Source: Labedaea rhizosphaerae (lineage in GTDB: Bacteria > Actinomycetota > Actinomycetes > Mycobacteriales > Pseudonocardiaceae). Taken from it: DNA of 64,000 nucleotides. The DNA is taken from contig NZ_SNXZ01000002.1 in assembly GCF_004362825.1 (NCBI RefSeq), positions 1,359,365-1,423,364 of the forward strand. Direction: 5' to 3'. This document shows, piece after piece, positions 51,761 through 61,714 of this stretch (the stretch's first letter is position 1; every line of letters starts with the position of its first letter). Position numbers and translations under genes: made by a program. Under the pieces are notes generated by a model. The model did no database searches and had not been told where the DNA came from. It saw nothing but the letters and a program-made list of their open reading frames with translations.

Positions 51761-51958
51761 GGGTGTGTCCCCCACTCCGGCAGGGTGTGTCCCCCACTCC
51801 GACCGGGTGTGTCCCCCGTTCCGGCAGGGTGTGTCCCCCACTCCGACCGGGTGTGTCCCCCGTTCCGACCCGGCGTGTCCCCCACTCCGGCAGGGTGTGT
51901 CCCCCGTTCCGGCAGGGTGTGTCCCCCGTTCCAGCCGGGTGTGTCCCCCGTTGCGGTT
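51761..51958. repeat. 22-bp tandem repeat array, locus 2 (9 units)
   Basis: Nine units start at 51761, 51783, 51805, 51827, 51849, 51871, 51893, 51915 and 51937. Consensus is GGGTGTGTCCCCCRYTCCGRC plus one base. The unit is the reverse complement of that at 25528-25637. Positions 13-14 alternate AC/GT and the last bases alternate GGCA/GACC. No spacer sequence, so it is not a CRISPR. It starts directly after the DasR-like site, in the chitinase promoter region. Confidence 0.95.
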
Positions 51959-52060
51959 GGTCGTGTGGTCCGGAAGTGCATGGGGTGGGTTCTGAGGCAG
52001 GTCCCTGTGAGACCGAGGCTCAGCCGCGCGCCGCGATCACTCGCTCCCTGCGCCAACCGG

Positions 52061-52621
52061 TCAGAGGTTCGGGGACATGGGCGAGCCCATCAGCACCAGC
52101 AGCGAAGCGATCACCAGGGCCATCCCGCCGAGGAAGACGAAGCCCGCGTAGCGATACACCTTCACCACCACATCCGGGCGGCCACCGATCGCGATCACAC
52201 CCAGCATCGCGGCCAAACCCAGCAGCGGCACGGCAAGCGCGCACAGCATCGGCGCCAGTTCCGCCGTCGCTATGTCCTCAATGGACACGGCCGTATCGCC
52301 GTCGTAGCGGACCGGGAACGACCGGCCTACCTCGTGTTCATAGGTGTCCTCTAAGACCACGCCGCGGCGCACCAAGCCGTCCTCGCCTCGGAAGTCGCCG
52401 TGGCACTCGAACTTGCGGTGCTTCGGACCGCCGTACTGGTGGCATTCGGTGACGGTCGCCGTGCCCGCGGCACCGGCTATGCCGGCACTGCGGGCCACCC
52501 GGCCCGCGTTGAACGCCAGCAGAACGATCGCGCCTGCCACCAAGACCGCGGCCAGGGCTCCCCATTTGCGGCGCTGTGCGGCGGTTGCCCCGTCGGGACG
52601 GGGCAACCGGAAACCCGGCAC
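52061..52621 (-). CDS. Uncharacterised two-to-four-helix membrane protein
   Basis: 186 residues from GTG 52621, one base after the topoisomerase A-subunit stop (TGAGGTG). TM1 about residues 21-42 (ALAAVLVAGAIVLLAFNAG); a polar region with Cys-His (TECHQYGGPKHRKFECHGDF) that could hold a disulfide or metal; then LAPMLCALAVPLLGLAAMLGVIAIGG and YAGFVFLGGMALVIASLLVLMG. The layout resembles DUF3592-like proteins but I cannot assign it firmly. Tight coupling to the topoisomerase genes suggests co-transcription rather than shared function. Confidence 0.72.
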   Translation of the reverse strand: MPGFRLPRPDGATAAQRRKWGALAAVLVAGAIVLLAFNAGRVARSAGIAGAAGTATVTECHQYGGPKHRKFECHGDFRGEDGLVRRGVVLEDTYEHEVGRSFPVRYDGDTAVSIEDIATAELAPMLCALAVPLLGLAAMLGVIAIGGRPDVVVKVYRYAGFVFLGGMALVIASLLVLMGSPMSPNL

Positions 52622-52622
52622 C

Positions 52623-55600
52623 TCAGCCGCGTTCGATCAGGTGTCCGACCACGTCCGGACCCGGGTGCGCATGCCCGGAACCATCCCGGCGCAAGTCCAC
52701 GTCCGGCAGCTCCACCGGCGAGCCGCCGCTGGTGACGCCGGCCGGGCGCGGGCCGATCCAGGCCAGCGCGAGTGCGTTCTCCCCCTTGAGGAAGCGCTGC
52801 GTGCGGACGCCACCGGTGGCGCGCCCCTTCGCCGGGTACTCGCTGAACGGCGTCACCTTCACCGACTGGCCGGTCGACGTGACCACCATCGGCTCGCCGT
52901 GCTCGTCGTCGTCGGTGCGGATGGCGCCGAAGAACACCGCGCGCTGACCGGCGGCCAGCTTGATGCCCGCCATGCCACCGCCCTTGAGCCCTTGCGCGCG
53001 CACCAGGTTCGCGTCGTAGCGCAGCAGCGACGAGTCCGCCGACACGAACGCCAGCGTCTCCGTGCCGTCCCGCAGCCAGACCGCGCCGATCACCTCGTCA
53101 TCGTCCTTGAGGCCGATCACCTCGAACTCCTCCGAGCGCACCGGCCACTCCGGCGAACACACCTTCACCACGCCGTTGCGGGTGCCCATGGCCAGACCGG
53201 GCGACTCCTCGTTCGGCACCAGCGGCGCGATGCCGACGACCTTCTCCCCCGCGGGCAACGCGGCGACCTCGCTGGCCGCCATGCCACCGCGCAACGACAC
53301 CGTGCCGACGGCTTCGGGCAGCACGGGCAGTGGCAGCACGTCGGTCTTGATCGCGCGGCCCTTGTTGGTGATCACCAGCACCTGGCCGCGCGCGGTCGTG
53401 TGCACGATCGCGGCCACGGCGTCGTGGCGGGCCCGGCCGCTGCGCTTGCGCGCCTCGGGCACCTCCTCCGACTCCGCGCCGGTGCGGGCCAGCAACCCGG
53501 TGGCCGACAGGATCACCTGGCAGGGGTCGTCGGCGACCTCCAGCGGGCCTGCCGGCTTCGATGCCTCGAGCACCTCCTTCAGGTCGCCGTCGATCAGCGA
53601 CGTGCGGCGCTCCTGGGTGTGCTCCTTGGCCACGGCGGCCAGCTCGCGGGAGACGACCTTCTTCAGCTCGCCCTCGTCGTCGAGGATCTTGGCCAGCTCG
53701 GCGATCTCCTCGATGAGCTTGTCCTGTTCGGACTCCAGCTCCAGCTTGTCGTACTTGGTCAGGCGCCGCAGCGGGGTGTCCAAGATGTACGTCGCCTGGA
53801 TCTCGGAGAGCTTGAACCGCTTCATGAGGCCGTCCTTGGCATCCTGAGCGTTCTCGCTGCCGCGGATCAGGCGGATCACCTTGTCGATGTCCAGCAACGC
53901 CTTCAGCAGGCCCTCGACCAGGTGCAGGCGGTCCTCGCGCTTGCGCTTGCGGAAGCGGGTCCGCCGCGTCACCACCTCGTAGCGGTGGGCGAGGAACACC
54001 TCGAGCAACGGCTTGAGCCCCAGCGTCTGCGGTTGCCCGTCGACCAGCACGAGGTTGTTGATGCCGAACGACTGCTCCATCGGCGTCAGCCGGTAGAGGT
54101 CGGCCAGCAGCGCCTGCGGGTTCACCCCGACCTTGCACTCGATCACCAGCCGGGTGCCGTTCTCCCGGTCGGTCAGGTCCTTGACGTCGGCGATCCCGGT
54201 CAGCCGCTTGGACTTGTTCACCTCGTCGGTGATCTTCTCGATGATCTTCTCCGAGCCCACCTGGTAGGGCAGCTCGGTGACGGTGATGGCCTGGCGGCCG
54301 CGGCTGCCCTCCAACAGGCCGATCTCGACCTTGGCCCGCATGCGCACCACGCCGCGGCCGGTCTCGTAGGCGCGCCGGACCTCGTCCAGGCCCAGCAGCA
54401 TGCCGCCGGTCGGCAGGTCGGGGCCGGGCACGAACTCCATCAGCTTGTCGAGGTCGGCGTTCGGGTGGTGGATGAGCCACCGCGCCGCCCCGACGATCTC
54501 GCCGAGGTTGTGCGGGATCATGTTGGTCGCCATGCCGACCGCGATGCCGGAGGTGCCGTTGACCAGCAGGTTCGGGAACGCCGCGGGCAACACGACCGGC
54601 TCCTGCAGCGACCCGTCGTAGTTGGGCCGGAAGTCGACGGTGTCCTCGCCCAGCTCCCCCACCAGCAGCATCGCCTCAGGCGACATGCGGGCCTCGGTGT
54701 TGTGGTTGACGAACCCACCGGCGAGGAACGAGTGGTCCTCGCTGTCCACCCGCACCGAGTAGACCTCTTCGGGCGCCCCGGATTCGATCGAGGTCACCCG
54801 TTCGAACCGGTACGCCGACTCCACGATCGGCGCGATGGTGGACCGCACCTCGGTGTCCTCGACCTGGCGCCAGTCGTCGAGCCCGGTCTCGAAGAACACG
54901 TACTCGTCGATGAACGGGATCCGGTCGCCCGCGCGGCGCGGCACGTCGGCGGTGCACACGATCGAGTCCGTGGTCAGCTCGTCGAGCCGGTGCCACATGA
55001 GCAGCGGCACGCCGGCCGGTGCCTCCAGGCACAGCACGAGGTGGTTCTCGCTGCCCCGCAACGAAAGCCCGGACGCCGACGTGATCTTGACCGTCGGGTG
55101 GACGCCGGAGTTGAAGACCTTGCTGACGTGGACGGCCTTGCCGTTCTTGTCCAGCACCTCGAAGTCGGCGTCGGCCTCGGCGTCGGCAGGCAGGTTCACC
55201 ACGTCGGCGATCCGCGGCGTGCTGCCGTCGGCCAGCTTGATGCGCGTGTCACCGACCACGCAGTACCGGCTCGCGGCCGGGCCGTCGTCGGGTGAGCCGA
55301 AGTTGCCGTGCCCGTCGATCAGCGGCGCGTTGAGCGAGAAGTCCTGCGCCATGCGCACCATGGCGTCGTAGATCGCCATGTCGCCGTGCGGGTGGTAGCG
55401 GCCCATGCAGTCACCGACCACGCGGGAGGACTTCACGTAGGCGTGCGACGGGCGATACCCGTTCTCGGACATGGAGAACAGGATGCGGCGGTGCACCGGC
55501 TTGAGGCCGTCCCGCGCGTCGGGCAACGCCCGCGAGTGGATCACCGAGTAGGCGTACTCCAGGTAGGAGTCCTCGATCTCGGTCTTCACCGGGTTGTCGT

Positions 55601-55670
55601 AGACGTGCGCGCCCGCGGCGTCGAACGCGGACGGATCGACCTTGGTGGTGGTGCCCTTGCGGCGTGCCAT
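52623..55670 (-). CDS. parC: Type IIA topoisomerase A subunit (ParC/GyrA-like) interrupted by a mini-intein
   Basis: 1015 residues including intein; about 827 after splicing. Breakage-reunion domain: [63 protein letters not shown] with catalytic Y136. The intein (137-324) begins directly after this Tyr; TEARMS resumes at T325. The rest has the tower domain and six beta-pinwheel blades, but no GyrA-box QRRGG(K/R)G, which favours topoisomerase IV (decatenation) over gyrase. The residue equivalent to E. coli GyrA Ser83 is Met98; Asp87 is kept as D102. Downstream of its B subunit by 28 bases. Confidence 0.9.
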   Translation of the reverse strand: MARRKGTTTKVDPSAFDAAGAHVYDNPVKTEIEDSYLEYAYSVIHSRALPDARDGLKPVHRRILFSMSENGYRPSHAYVKSSRVVGDCMGRYHPHGDMAIYDAMVRMAQDFSLNAPLIDGHGNFGSPDDGPAASRYCVVGDTRIKLADGSTPRIADVVNLPADAEADADFEVLDKNGKAVHVSKVFNSGVHPTVKITSASGLSLRGSENHLVLCLEAPAGVPLLMWHRLDELTTDSIVCTADVPRRAGDRIPFIDEYVFFETGLDDWRQVEDTEVRSTIAPIVESAYRFERVTSIESGAPEEVYSVRVDSEDHSFLAGGFVNHNTEARMSPEAMLLVGELGEDTVDFRPNYDGSLQEPVVLPAAFPNLLVNGTSGIAVGMATNMIPHNLGEIVGAARWLIHHPNADLDKLMEFVPGPDLPTGGMLLGLDEVRRAYETGRGVVRMRAKVEIGLLEGSRGRQAITVTELPYQVGSEKIIEKITDEVNKSKRLTGIADVKDLTDRENGTRLVIECKVGVNPQALLADLYRLTPMEQSFGINNLVLVDGQPQTLGLKPLLEVFLAHRYEVVTRRTRFRKRKREDRLHLVEGLLKALLDIDKVIRLIRGSENAQDAKDGLMKRFKLSEIQATYILDTPLRRLTKYDKLELESEQDKLIEEIAELAKILDDEGELKKVVSRELAAVAKEHTQERRTSLIDGDLKEVLEASKPAGPLEVADDPCQVILSATGLLARTGAESEEVPEARKRSGRARHDAVAAIVHTTARGQVLVITNKGRAIKTDVLPLPVLPEAVGTVSLRGGMAASEVAALPAGEKVVGIAPLVPNEESPGLAMGTRNGVVKVCSPEWPVRSEEFEVIGLKDDDEVIGAVWLRDGTETLAFVSADSSLLRYDANLVRAQGLKGGGMAGIKLAAGQRAVFFGAIRTDDDEHGEPMVVTSTGQSVKVTPFSEYPAKGRATGGVRTQRFLKGENALALAWIGPRPAGVTSGGSPVELPDVDLRRDGSGHAHPGPDVVGHLIERG
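54699..55262 (-). other. Mini-intein (188 residues) at the GyrA active-site tyrosine
   Basis: Splicing block A starts [14 protein letters not shown] (C1 at residue 137, codon at 55260-55262); block B is [15 protein letters not shown] with conserved His; block F/G is [24 protein letters not shown] ending His-Asn, followed by Thr as +1. These match the mycobacterial GyrA (Mxe) intein in site, chemistry and size. The linker between B and F has no LAGLIDADG endonuclease. The host cannot make active enzyme without splicing, because the insert separates Tyr136 from the following Thr. Confidence 0.95.
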
Positions 55671-55698
55671 CGGTAAGCGCTCTTTCCGTGTGCTCAGC

Positions 55699-57750
55699 TC
55701 AGATGTCGATCGCTGCCTGGTCGACGCGGGCGGACGAGGCGACGAGCCAGTTGCGGCGCGGCTCGACCTTCTCCCCCATCAGCAGCTCGAGCGCCTCTTC
55801 GGCGGCGGCCGCGTCGTCCAGGGTGATCCGGCGCACCGAACGGCTTGCCGGATTCATCGTGGTGTCCCAAAGTTCGTCGGCGTCCATCTCACCGAGACCC
55901 TTGAACCGGGGCACCGGCGTGACGACCTGCTTGCCCTGCTTCTCGAACGCGGCGATCGTCGCTTCCATCTCGCGCTGCGTGAAGGTGAACTTGGTCTCCG
56001 GGTTGCGGCCGCGGGTGGTGACCTTGTGCAGCGGCGGCATGGCCGCGAACAGGCGGCCGTCCTCGATCACCGGGCGCATGTAGCGGGCGAAGAGCGTGAT
56101 CAGCAGGGTGCGGATGTGCGAGCCGTCGACGTCGGCGTCGGCCATCAGGATGACGCGGCCGTAGCGCATCTGGCTCAGCTCGAAGGTCCGCCCGCTGCCC
56201 GCGCCGAGCACCTGCACGATGGCGGCGATCTCGGCGTTGCGCAGGGTGTCGGCCAGCGACGCCTTCTGCACGTTCAAGATCTTGCCGCGCAAGGGAAGCA
56301 GCGCCTGGTACTCCGACACCCGGGCCATTCTGGCCGAGCCCAATGCGCTGTCGCCTTCCACGAGAAATAGCTCACTGCGGGAGATCCCGGTGGTGCGGCA
56401 GTCGACCAGTTTCGGGGGCATTGCCGCGCCTTCCAGCGCGGTCTTGCGGCGGGCGGCGTCCTTCTGCTGCTTCTGGGTCAGCCGCACGCGGGCGGCGTCG
56501 ACCACCTTCTGCAGGACGATCTTGGCCTCGGACTTGGTCTTGCGGTCCTCGGCCCACGCCTTGACGTGCTTGTCGACGATGCCCTGCAGCACCTTGGTGA
56601 TGCCGGCGGTGGACAGCTCGTCCTTGGTCTGCGAGGTGAACTGCGGCTCGGGGATCCGCACGTGCACGACCGCCGTCATGCCTTCGAGCACGTCGTCGAG
56701 GACGGGCATGTCCTCCTTGGGCTTCAACAACCCCCGGGTGCGGGAGATCGCGTCCTGGATCGACTTGACCATCGCGCGCTCGAAGCCCTTGCGGTGCGTG
56801 CCGCCGTGCACGTTGCGGATGGTGTTGGTGAAGCACTCCACGGTGCGCTCGTAGCCGGTGCCCCAGCGCAGCGCCACCTCGACCTCGGCCCGTCGCTCCA
56901 CTTTGGACCGCATGACGCCGTTCTCGTCGGCGGCGTTCTCCAGGTAGGTGCCCTCGCCGGTGATCATCAGCGTGCCCGAGACGGCCTTTTCCCCGTCCGG
57001 GGCGAGGAATTCCACCATGTCCATCAGGCCGTTGGGGAACTCGAACTTCTCCTCGGCGATGGCGCCCTCGGTGGCATCACGCAGGATGTAGGAGACGCCG
57101 GGGACCAGGAACGCGGTGTTGCGCAGCTTTTGGCGCACCAGCTCGTGGTCGAGCACGGCGCCGTTCTCGAAGTAGCGCGCGTCGTGCCAGTAGCGGATCG
57201 AACAGCCGGTCTTCTCGCCGCGCTTCATCTTGCGCACGACCTTGAGCCCGGGGCTCGGCGTGAACTTCGCCTTCGGGCCGGGCCCGTCGAACTCGGCCGG
57301 AACGCCGTGCGCGAACGACATCTCGTGCACCTTGCCGTCGCGCTTGACGGTGATGTCGAAGCGCAACGACAGCGCGTTGACCGCGGACGCGCCGACGCCG
57401 TGCAGGCCGCCGGAGGTCTTGTAGCCGGAGCCGCCGAACTTGCCACCCGCGTGCAGCCGGGTGAGCACCAGCTCGACGCCGGAGAGGCCGGACTTGGCGT
57501 GCACCCCGGTCGGGATGCCGCGCCCGTCGTCGTCGACCTGGACGCTGCCGTCGGCGTGCAGGGTCACCACGACCTTGGTCGCGTGCCCGGCCACACCCTC
57601 GTCGGTGGAGTTGTCGACGATCTCGGTGAACAGGTGGTTGATGCCGCGGCTGTCGGTCGACCCGATGTACATGCCTGGCCGCTTGCGTACCGCTTCCAGA
57701 CCTTCCAGATGGGTCAGGTCATCGGCCCCGTAGAGGGTCTCAGCAGTCAC
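55699..57750 (-). CDS. parE: Type IIA topoisomerase B subunit (ParE/GyrB-like)
   Basis: 683 residues. GHKL ATPase: [68 protein letters not shown]. The TOPRIM domain has [12 protein letters not shown] and [19 protein letters not shown] (metal acids E and DxD), and [21 protein letters not shown] closes it. Length and the lack of the GyrB-specific insert fit ParE-type subunits. It binds and hydrolyses ATP to drive strand passage with the A subunit encoded 28 bases downstream. Confidence 0.92.
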   Translation of the reverse strand: MTAETLYGADDLTHLEGLEAVRKRPGMYIGSTDSRGINHLFTEIVDNSTDEGVAGHATKVVVTLHADGSVQVDDDGRGIPTGVHAKSGLSGVELVLTRLHAGGKFGGSGYKTSGGLHGVGASAVNALSLRFDITVKRDGKVHEMSFAHGVPAEFDGPGPKAKFTPSPGLKVVRKMKRGEKTGCSIRYWHDARYFENGAVLDHELVRQKLRNTAFLVPGVSYILRDATEGAIAEEKFEFPNGLMDMVEFLAPDGEKAVSGTLMITGEGTYLENAADENGVMRSKVERRAEVEVALRWGTGYERTVECFTNTIRNVHGGTHRKGFERAMVKSIQDAISRTRGLLKPKEDMPVLDDVLEGMTAVVHVRIPEPQFTSQTKDELSTAGITKVLQGIVDKHVKAWAEDRKTKSEAKIVLQKVVDAARVRLTQKQQKDAARRKTALEGAAMPPKLVDCRTTGISRSELFLVEGDSALGSARMARVSEYQALLPLRGKILNVQKASLADTLRNAEIAAIVQVLGAGSGRTFELSQMRYGRVILMADADVDGSHIRTLLITLFARYMRPVIEDGRLFAAMPPLHKVTTRGRNPETKFTFTQREMEATIAAFEKQGKQVVTPVPRFKGLGEMDADELWDTTMNPASRSVRRITLDDAAAAEEALELLMGEKVEPRRNWLVASSARVDQAAIDI

Positions 57751-57870
57751 AGGACGGTCCTCGGTCGAGTTGTCGCTCCGGCGGGTTCAGTCCAGAAGAC
57801 TATCCCCGTCGTACGACAACCCGGTGGACCCGGCCTCGATCAAGTGTTCATGTCGCCCGGTCGTCGCAGG

Positions 57871-58899
57871 TCAGCCCGCTTCACGAGACGACTGCCACAG
57901 GTCGATGCCCGCCTCGACGGCGTGCTTGTCGATCTCCGCGAGCTCCTCGGCGGTGAGCGCGGGGCCGGACACGGCGGCAAGGTTCTGCTCGAGCTGCCCG
58001 ACCGAGCTCGCCCCGACCAGCGCCGAGGTGACCCGCGGATCCCGCAGCACCCAAGCGATCGCGAGCTGGGCCAGCGACTGGCCACGGCCCTTGGCGATCT
58101 CGTTGAGCGCCCGCACCCGGGCGAGGTTCTCCTCGGAGAGGAAGTCCTTCGACAGCGAGCCCGGGCGGCTGGCCCGCGAGCCCTCGGGCACGCCGTTGAG
58201 GTACTTGTCGGTGAGCATGCCCTGCCCCAGCGGCGAGAAGGCGATGCACCCGGCGCCGAGCTCCTCGAGGGTGTCGAGCAGCCCGCCCTCGATCCAGCGG
58301 TTGAGCAACGAGTACGACGGCTGGTGGATCAGCAGCGGCACGCCCGCGCCACGCAGGATCGCCTCGGCCTCGCGGGTCTTCGCCGGCGAGTACGAGGAGA
58401 TGCCGACGTAGAGCGCTTTGCCTTGGTGCACCGCGGAGATCAGCGCGCTCATGGTCTCCTCGAGCGGCGTGTCCGGGTCGAACCGGTGGCTGTAGAAGAT
58501 GTCGACGTAGTCCAGGCCCATCCGGCCCAGCGACTGGTCGAGCGACGCGAGCAGGTACTTGCGCGACCCGTGGTCGCCGTACGGGCCGGGCCACATGTCG
58601 TAGCCGGCCTTGGTGGAGATGACCAGTTCGTCGCGGTACGGGCGCAGGTCGTCGGCGATCATCCGGCCGAAGTTCTCCTCGGCGGAGCCGTAGGGCGGGC
58701 CGTAGTTGTTCGCCAGGTCGAAGTGCGTGACGCCGAGGTCGAACGCGCGGCGCACGATGGCCCGGCCCGTCTCGTACGGGGTGTCGCCGCCGAAGTTCTG
58801 CCAGAGGCCCAGCGAGACCGGCGGCAGCAGCAGGCCGCTGCGCCCGGTGCGGCGGTAGTTCGTGGCATCGTAACGGTTCGCGTCCGCGACATAGGTCAT
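57871..58899 (-). CDS. Aldo-keto reductase (YghZ/L-glyceraldehyde 3-phosphate reductase type)
   Basis: 342 residues. THFDLANNYGPPYGSAEENFG holds catalytic Asp and Tyr; VISTKAGYDMWPGPYGDHGSRKYLLASLDQSLGRMGLDYVDIFYSHRFD supplies the Lys and His; IAFSPLGQGMLTDKYLNG and the NADPH-binding SALVGASSVGQLEQNL follow. The GPPYGSAEE and MWPGPYG segments are typical of YghZ, which reduces toxic aldehydes such as methylglyoxal and L-glyceraldehyde 3-phosphate. Stand-alone gene. Confidence 0.92.
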   Translation of the reverse strand: MTYVADANRYDATNYRRTGRSGLLLPPVSLGLWQNFGGDTPYETGRAIVRRAFDLGVTHFDLANNYGPPYGSAEENFGRMIADDLRPYRDELVISTKAGYDMWPGPYGDHGSRKYLLASLDQSLGRMGLDYVDIFYSHRFDPDTPLEETMSALISAVHQGKALYVGISSYSPAKTREAEAILRGAGVPLLIHQPSYSLLNRWIEGGLLDTLEELGAGCIAFSPLGQGMLTDKYLNGVPEGSRASRPGSLSKDFLSEENLARVRALNEIAKGRGQSLAQLAIAWVLRDPRVTSALVGASSVGQLEQNLAAVSGPALTAEELAEIDKHAVEAGIDLWQSSREAG

Positions 58900-58930
58900 G
58901 GATCCATCCTCGCACGTCCCATCAGGACGG

Positions 58931-59629
58931 TCAGGGCGTCGAGACCGAGTCGCGCATCACGTCGAACACGGGGTCCAGCGCAGACCACTCCACGTCCGGC
59001 GCCGACAGGTAGATCAGGTACTCGGTGCCGCCCGTGCGCCAGTACAGGCCGTGCACGTGCCGGGTGACACCGTCCTTGACGAACGTGAACTGCCAGTCGA
59101 CCGCCGCGACACCCTGGAAGGTGGTGGCGGACAACGAGATCCGCTGGTAACCGGAGCGGATCTTGGGGTTGCCGCGCTCGCCCGCGGTGATCTCGGCGAG
59201 CAGGCTCGTCCTCGTCGGCGGGTAACCGCCGAATCGGGCGAACGCGCCCGCCGGATCGGCCTCGCCGACCTGCCGGTAGGAGGCGCCGGCCGCACTGTCC
59301 CGCCACGTCGCCGGGACCGCCACGCTGATGCCGCCGGGGCCGGTGAGCCGCTGGTAGGCCTCTTCGGACGGCTCCGGTGTGGTCGCGTCTGGTGTGGTGG
59401 TGTCGGGTGTGCCTGGATCCGGCTGGGCTCGGCCGCCGATGGCCCCCTCGGGGACGGCTCTGGGGACGGCTTCGGGGACGGCTCCGCCCGGGTCGCCGCA
59501 GAGCCGGATGATCTGCGCGAAGGCCGAGCAGGCATCCGCTTCGGTGGCCGGGCGGCTGCCGCAGGCCGACACGCACGCGACGAGCGCAGCCGCGATCGCG
59601 GCGGAACGGAGAGCACGCAAGCCGGGCAT
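58931..59629 (-). CDS. Putative secreted lipoprotein
   Basis: 232 residues from ATG 59629. A lipoprotein signal peptide ends in the lipobox VSAC (about residues 20-23). A Pro/Thr-rich linker with short repeats (EAVPRAVPEGA; TPDTTTPDATTPEP) follows, then a globular C-terminal domain: GISVAVPATWRDS...GAFARFGGYPP...TTFQGVAAVDWQFTFVKDGVTRHVHGLYWRTGGTEYLIYLSAPDVEW. This resembles the domain common to uncharacterised actinomycete lipoproteins sensing or binding at the cell surface; no specific function can be assigned. Ends 31 bases upstream of the aldo-keto reductase start but on the same strand, so could be co-transcribed. Confidence 0.75.
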   Translation of the reverse strand: MPGLRALRSAAIAAALVACVSACGSRPATEADACSAFAQIIRLCGDPGGAVPEAVPRAVPEGAIGGRAQPDPGTPDTTTPDATTPEPSEEAYQRLTGPGGISVAVPATWRDSAAGASYRQVGEADPAGAFARFGGYPPTRTSLLAEITAGERGNPKIRSGYQRISLSATTFQGVAAVDWQFTFVKDGVTRHVHGLYWRTGGTEYLIYLSAPDVEWSALDPVFDVMRDSVSTP

Positions 59630-59744
59630 GTGCTGGGGATCGGGGGTCGCCGGGCGGCCGATACGAAAACGGCGGAATTGTCGTGTTATTGGCGAGTTCG
59701 CCGAACGGCGCGCGGGCGGCAGCCGGTCTCCCTACGATGCCGGG

Positions 59745-60233
59745 GTGACCGAACAGGACAGGACCGACGCCAGGCTCAAGACGCTGCAGACCCAGCTCGA
59801 CGAGCTCCGCGAGGCGCGGACGGGCGACCGCACGTACGCGGCGTTCGCCGGGATCGCGAGCGCACTGGCCGTGGCCGTGGTCGTGCTGTCGACGGGGACC
59901 TGGTTCACCTACAAGTCGCACACGTACAGCGCGTGGGAGCAGCCCGGCGACATCAACTGGTTCGGCTACGTCGCCGTGATCCTGCTGTTCGCGCTGGTCG
60001 CCGCCAGTATCGCGGTCGTGTGGCTCGACGGGCCGGGCCACCTCGGCCACTGGTTGCTCGCGTTCCTCGCCGGGCTCACCGCCGTGTGCGTGCTGGTGCT
60101 CGCGGCCCAGGTGCCCCGCCAAGGGGACCTGCACACGGCCCCGGCCTACTGGTTCACCATCGCGGCGGCCATCGGGCTGGCCCTGGCGCACGGCTACCGC
60201 GGCGACCGCCTCAGCAAGGCGCGCCGCTTCTAG
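59745..60233 (+). CDS. Small uncharacterised membrane protein
   Basis: 162 residues from GTG 59745. A charged, coiled-coil-like N-terminus (TEQDRTDARLKTLQTQLDELREART) precedes four hydrophobic segments: YAAFAGIASALAVAVVVLSTGTWF, GYVAVILLFALVAASIAVVWL, HWLLAFLAGLTAVCVLVLAAQV, APAYWFTIAAAIGLALAHG. I do not recognise the family. The 3' end overlaps the convergent epimerase gene by 23 bases. Confidence 0.75.
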   Translation: MTEQDRTDARLKTLQTQLDELREARTGDRTYAAFAGIASALAVAVVVLSTGTWFTYKSHTYSAWEQPGDINWFGYVAVILLFALVAASIAVVWLDGPGHLGHWLLAFLAGLTAVCVLVLAAQVPRQGDLHTAPAYWFTIAAAIGLALAHGYRGDRLSKARRF

Positions 60234-61131
60234 CGAGCACTTCGGCCTCCTCCGCGGGCGTCAGCCCCGCCTTGCGGGGCCGGTCCGCACCGAGCTCCCG
60301 TTCGTGGGCCAGCGCCGCGACGGCGGTTTCCTCGACCGGCCGCAGGCGCAGACCCGCGGCCAACGACGGCGTGATGTCGTGGGCCCGCAACCGCTCGCCA
60401 CGCATCGGCGCCCACAGCGGCAACGACCGTGGTCCCATGTAGTGGTTCACGCCCGCCGTGGCCTGGACGAGCTCGTGGGGTGGCGCGTCGATGCCGGCGG
60501 CGGTCCGCGCGAGGATCTCGCCGAGGGTCGACGCGGGCCCGATCGCGTCGTACACGCCGGTCAGGCGCTGTTCGGTGGCCAGCACGAGCCACGCCGCCAG
60601 GTCCTCGACGTCGATCAGCTGCGTGAGCTCGTCGAGCGGCGGGACCGCGACCCGCCCGCCCCGCGAGAGCCGCAGCGGCCAGTAGCCGTAGCGGTCGGAC
60701 CGGTCACCCGCGCCCGCGACCAGACCGGGCCGCACCACGAATGCCTTCTCCCCCAGCGCTTCGCGCACCATGCGTTCCGCGATGACCTTGGCGCCACCGT
60801 AGGTCGCGGGATCGGGTGGCACGAGCGCGGCGGTGGTTGCCGTCTGGCCGTCGTGCAGGTGGTCGTCGTCGTAGACGCTCATCGACGACACGAACGTCCA
60901 GTGCGCGGCCGACACTGCCGCCAGCGCATCCGCCACCCACCCGGGCCCGCCCCACGCCACGTCCACGACGGCGTCGAACCGGGCGCCCTCGAGCGCCGCC
61001 AGCCCCTGGTCCCGGTCCACGGCGAGGTCGCCGTGCCGGCTCGCCGCCACCACCTCGTGCCCGCGGTCGGCGAACCGCCGCGACACCGCCCCCGACACGA
61101 AGCCCGATCCACCGAACACCAGCACACGCAT
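60211..61131 (-). CDS. NAD(P)-dependent epimerase/reductase-like SDR protein
   Basis: 306 residues from ATG 61131 (AAGGTGG upstream). The Rossmann opening is MRVLVFGGSGFVSGAVSRRFADRGHEVV; HWTFVSSMSVYDDD and the TYGGAKVIAERMVREAL active-site segment (Y-x-x-x-K) mark an extended SDR. VVRPGLVAGAGDRSDRYGYWPLR and a helical C-terminus follow. Likely acts on a sugar nucleotide or reduces a small molecule; substrate unknown. The stop overlaps the convergent membrane protein gene. Confidence 0.88.
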   Translation of the reverse strand: MRVLVFGGSGFVSGAVSRRFADRGHEVVAASRHGDLAVDRDQGLAALEGARFDAVVDVAWGGPGWVADALAAVSAAHWTFVSSMSVYDDDHLHDGQTATTAALVPPDPATYGGAKVIAERMVREALGEKAFVVRPGLVAGAGDRSDRYGYWPLRLSRGGRVAVPPLDELTQLIDVEDLAAWLVLATEQRLTGVYDAIGPASTLGEILARTAAGIDAPPHELVQATAGVNHYMGPRSLPLWAPMRGERLRAHDITPSLAAGLRLRPVEETAVAALAHERELGADRPRKAGLTPAEEAEVLARSGAPC

Positions 61132-61192
61132 GCCGCCACCTTGGCCCACCACGACCGGGCAAAGCCGGGGATTTCGCCCAGCGCGCAACGGG

Positions 61193-61714
61193 TCAGAGGT
61201 CGAAGAACACCGTCTCGTTCGGACCCTGCAGGTGGATGTCGAAGCGGTAGCCGTCGTCGGTGCGCTGGGCGATGAGGGTGTGCTGGCGGTCCTCGGGCAC
61301 CGTGTCCAGCAGGGGGTCGCCGTCGTCGAGCAGGTGCGGGAAGTAGATCCGGGTGATCACGCGGTTGAGCAACCCGCGGGCGAACACCGACACGTCGATG
61401 TGCGGCGCCTGGCCGTCCACCGCGCCTGGGAGCAGCGTGCGGATCTCGTACTCGCCGTTGTCGTCGGTCGGGCACCGGCCGAAACCGCGGAACTCGCACC
61501 GCCCCGGCGAATCCGGGTGGTCGAAGGTGCCGTCCGGGTCGGCCTGCCAGGTCTCCACGAGCGCGTCCGGCACGAGTTCGCCCGCGCCGTCGTACACGGC
61601 ACCCCGGATCCAGATCGCGTCCGGGGTGTCGCCCGCGACGACGTGCGCGCCGTCCGGCCACGGCAACCCGATGTGCAGGAACGGGCCGATGGTCTGCGAG
61701 GGGGTCGGCTCCAT
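61193..61714 (-). CDS. pcaG: Protocatechuate 3,4-dioxygenase alpha subunit
   Basis: 173 residues from ATG 61714, which shares its A with the pcaH TGA. TPSQTIGPFLHIGLPWPDG is the standard PcaG opening; ALVETWQADPDGTFDHPDS, GCGRCPTD-like FRGFGRCPTDDNGEYEIRTLLPG, HIDVSVFARGLLNRVITRIYFPH and RFDIHLQGPNETVFFDL complete it. Alpha chains lack the iron ligands of beta; the Tyr/His set is replaced here too. Together with PcaH it cleaves protocatechuate between the hydroxyls to beta-carboxymuconate, entering the beta-ketoadipate pathway. Confidence 0.95.
   Translation of the reverse strand: MEPTPSQTIGPFLHIGLPWPDGAHVVAGDTPDAIWIRGAVYDGAGELVPDALVETWQADPDGTFDHPDSPGRCEFRGFGRCPTDDNGEYEIRTLLPGAVDGQAPHIDVSVFARGLLNRVITRIYFPHLLDDGDPLLDTVPEDRQHTLIAQRTDDGYRFDIHLQGPNETVFFDL

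Noticed and set aside
51761-51958. CRISPR array.
   Set aside because: Units are directly adjacent with no spacers and no cas genes nearby; it is a plain tandem repeat.
54699-55262. Homing endonuclease inside the intein.
   Set aside because: The 188-residue element is filled by splicing blocks; the short linker has no LAGLIDADG or HNH motif.
52344-55295. A 983-codon plus-strand frame opposite the topoisomerase A gene.
   Set aside because: Composition is Arg/His/Gln/Asp-rich shadow sequence; the minus strand encodes an unmistakable topoisomerase and intein.
56566-59067. An 833-codon plus-strand frame opposite the topoisomerase B and aldo-keto reductase genes.
   Set aside because: Spans two real genes and their gap in antisense with no recognisable domain.
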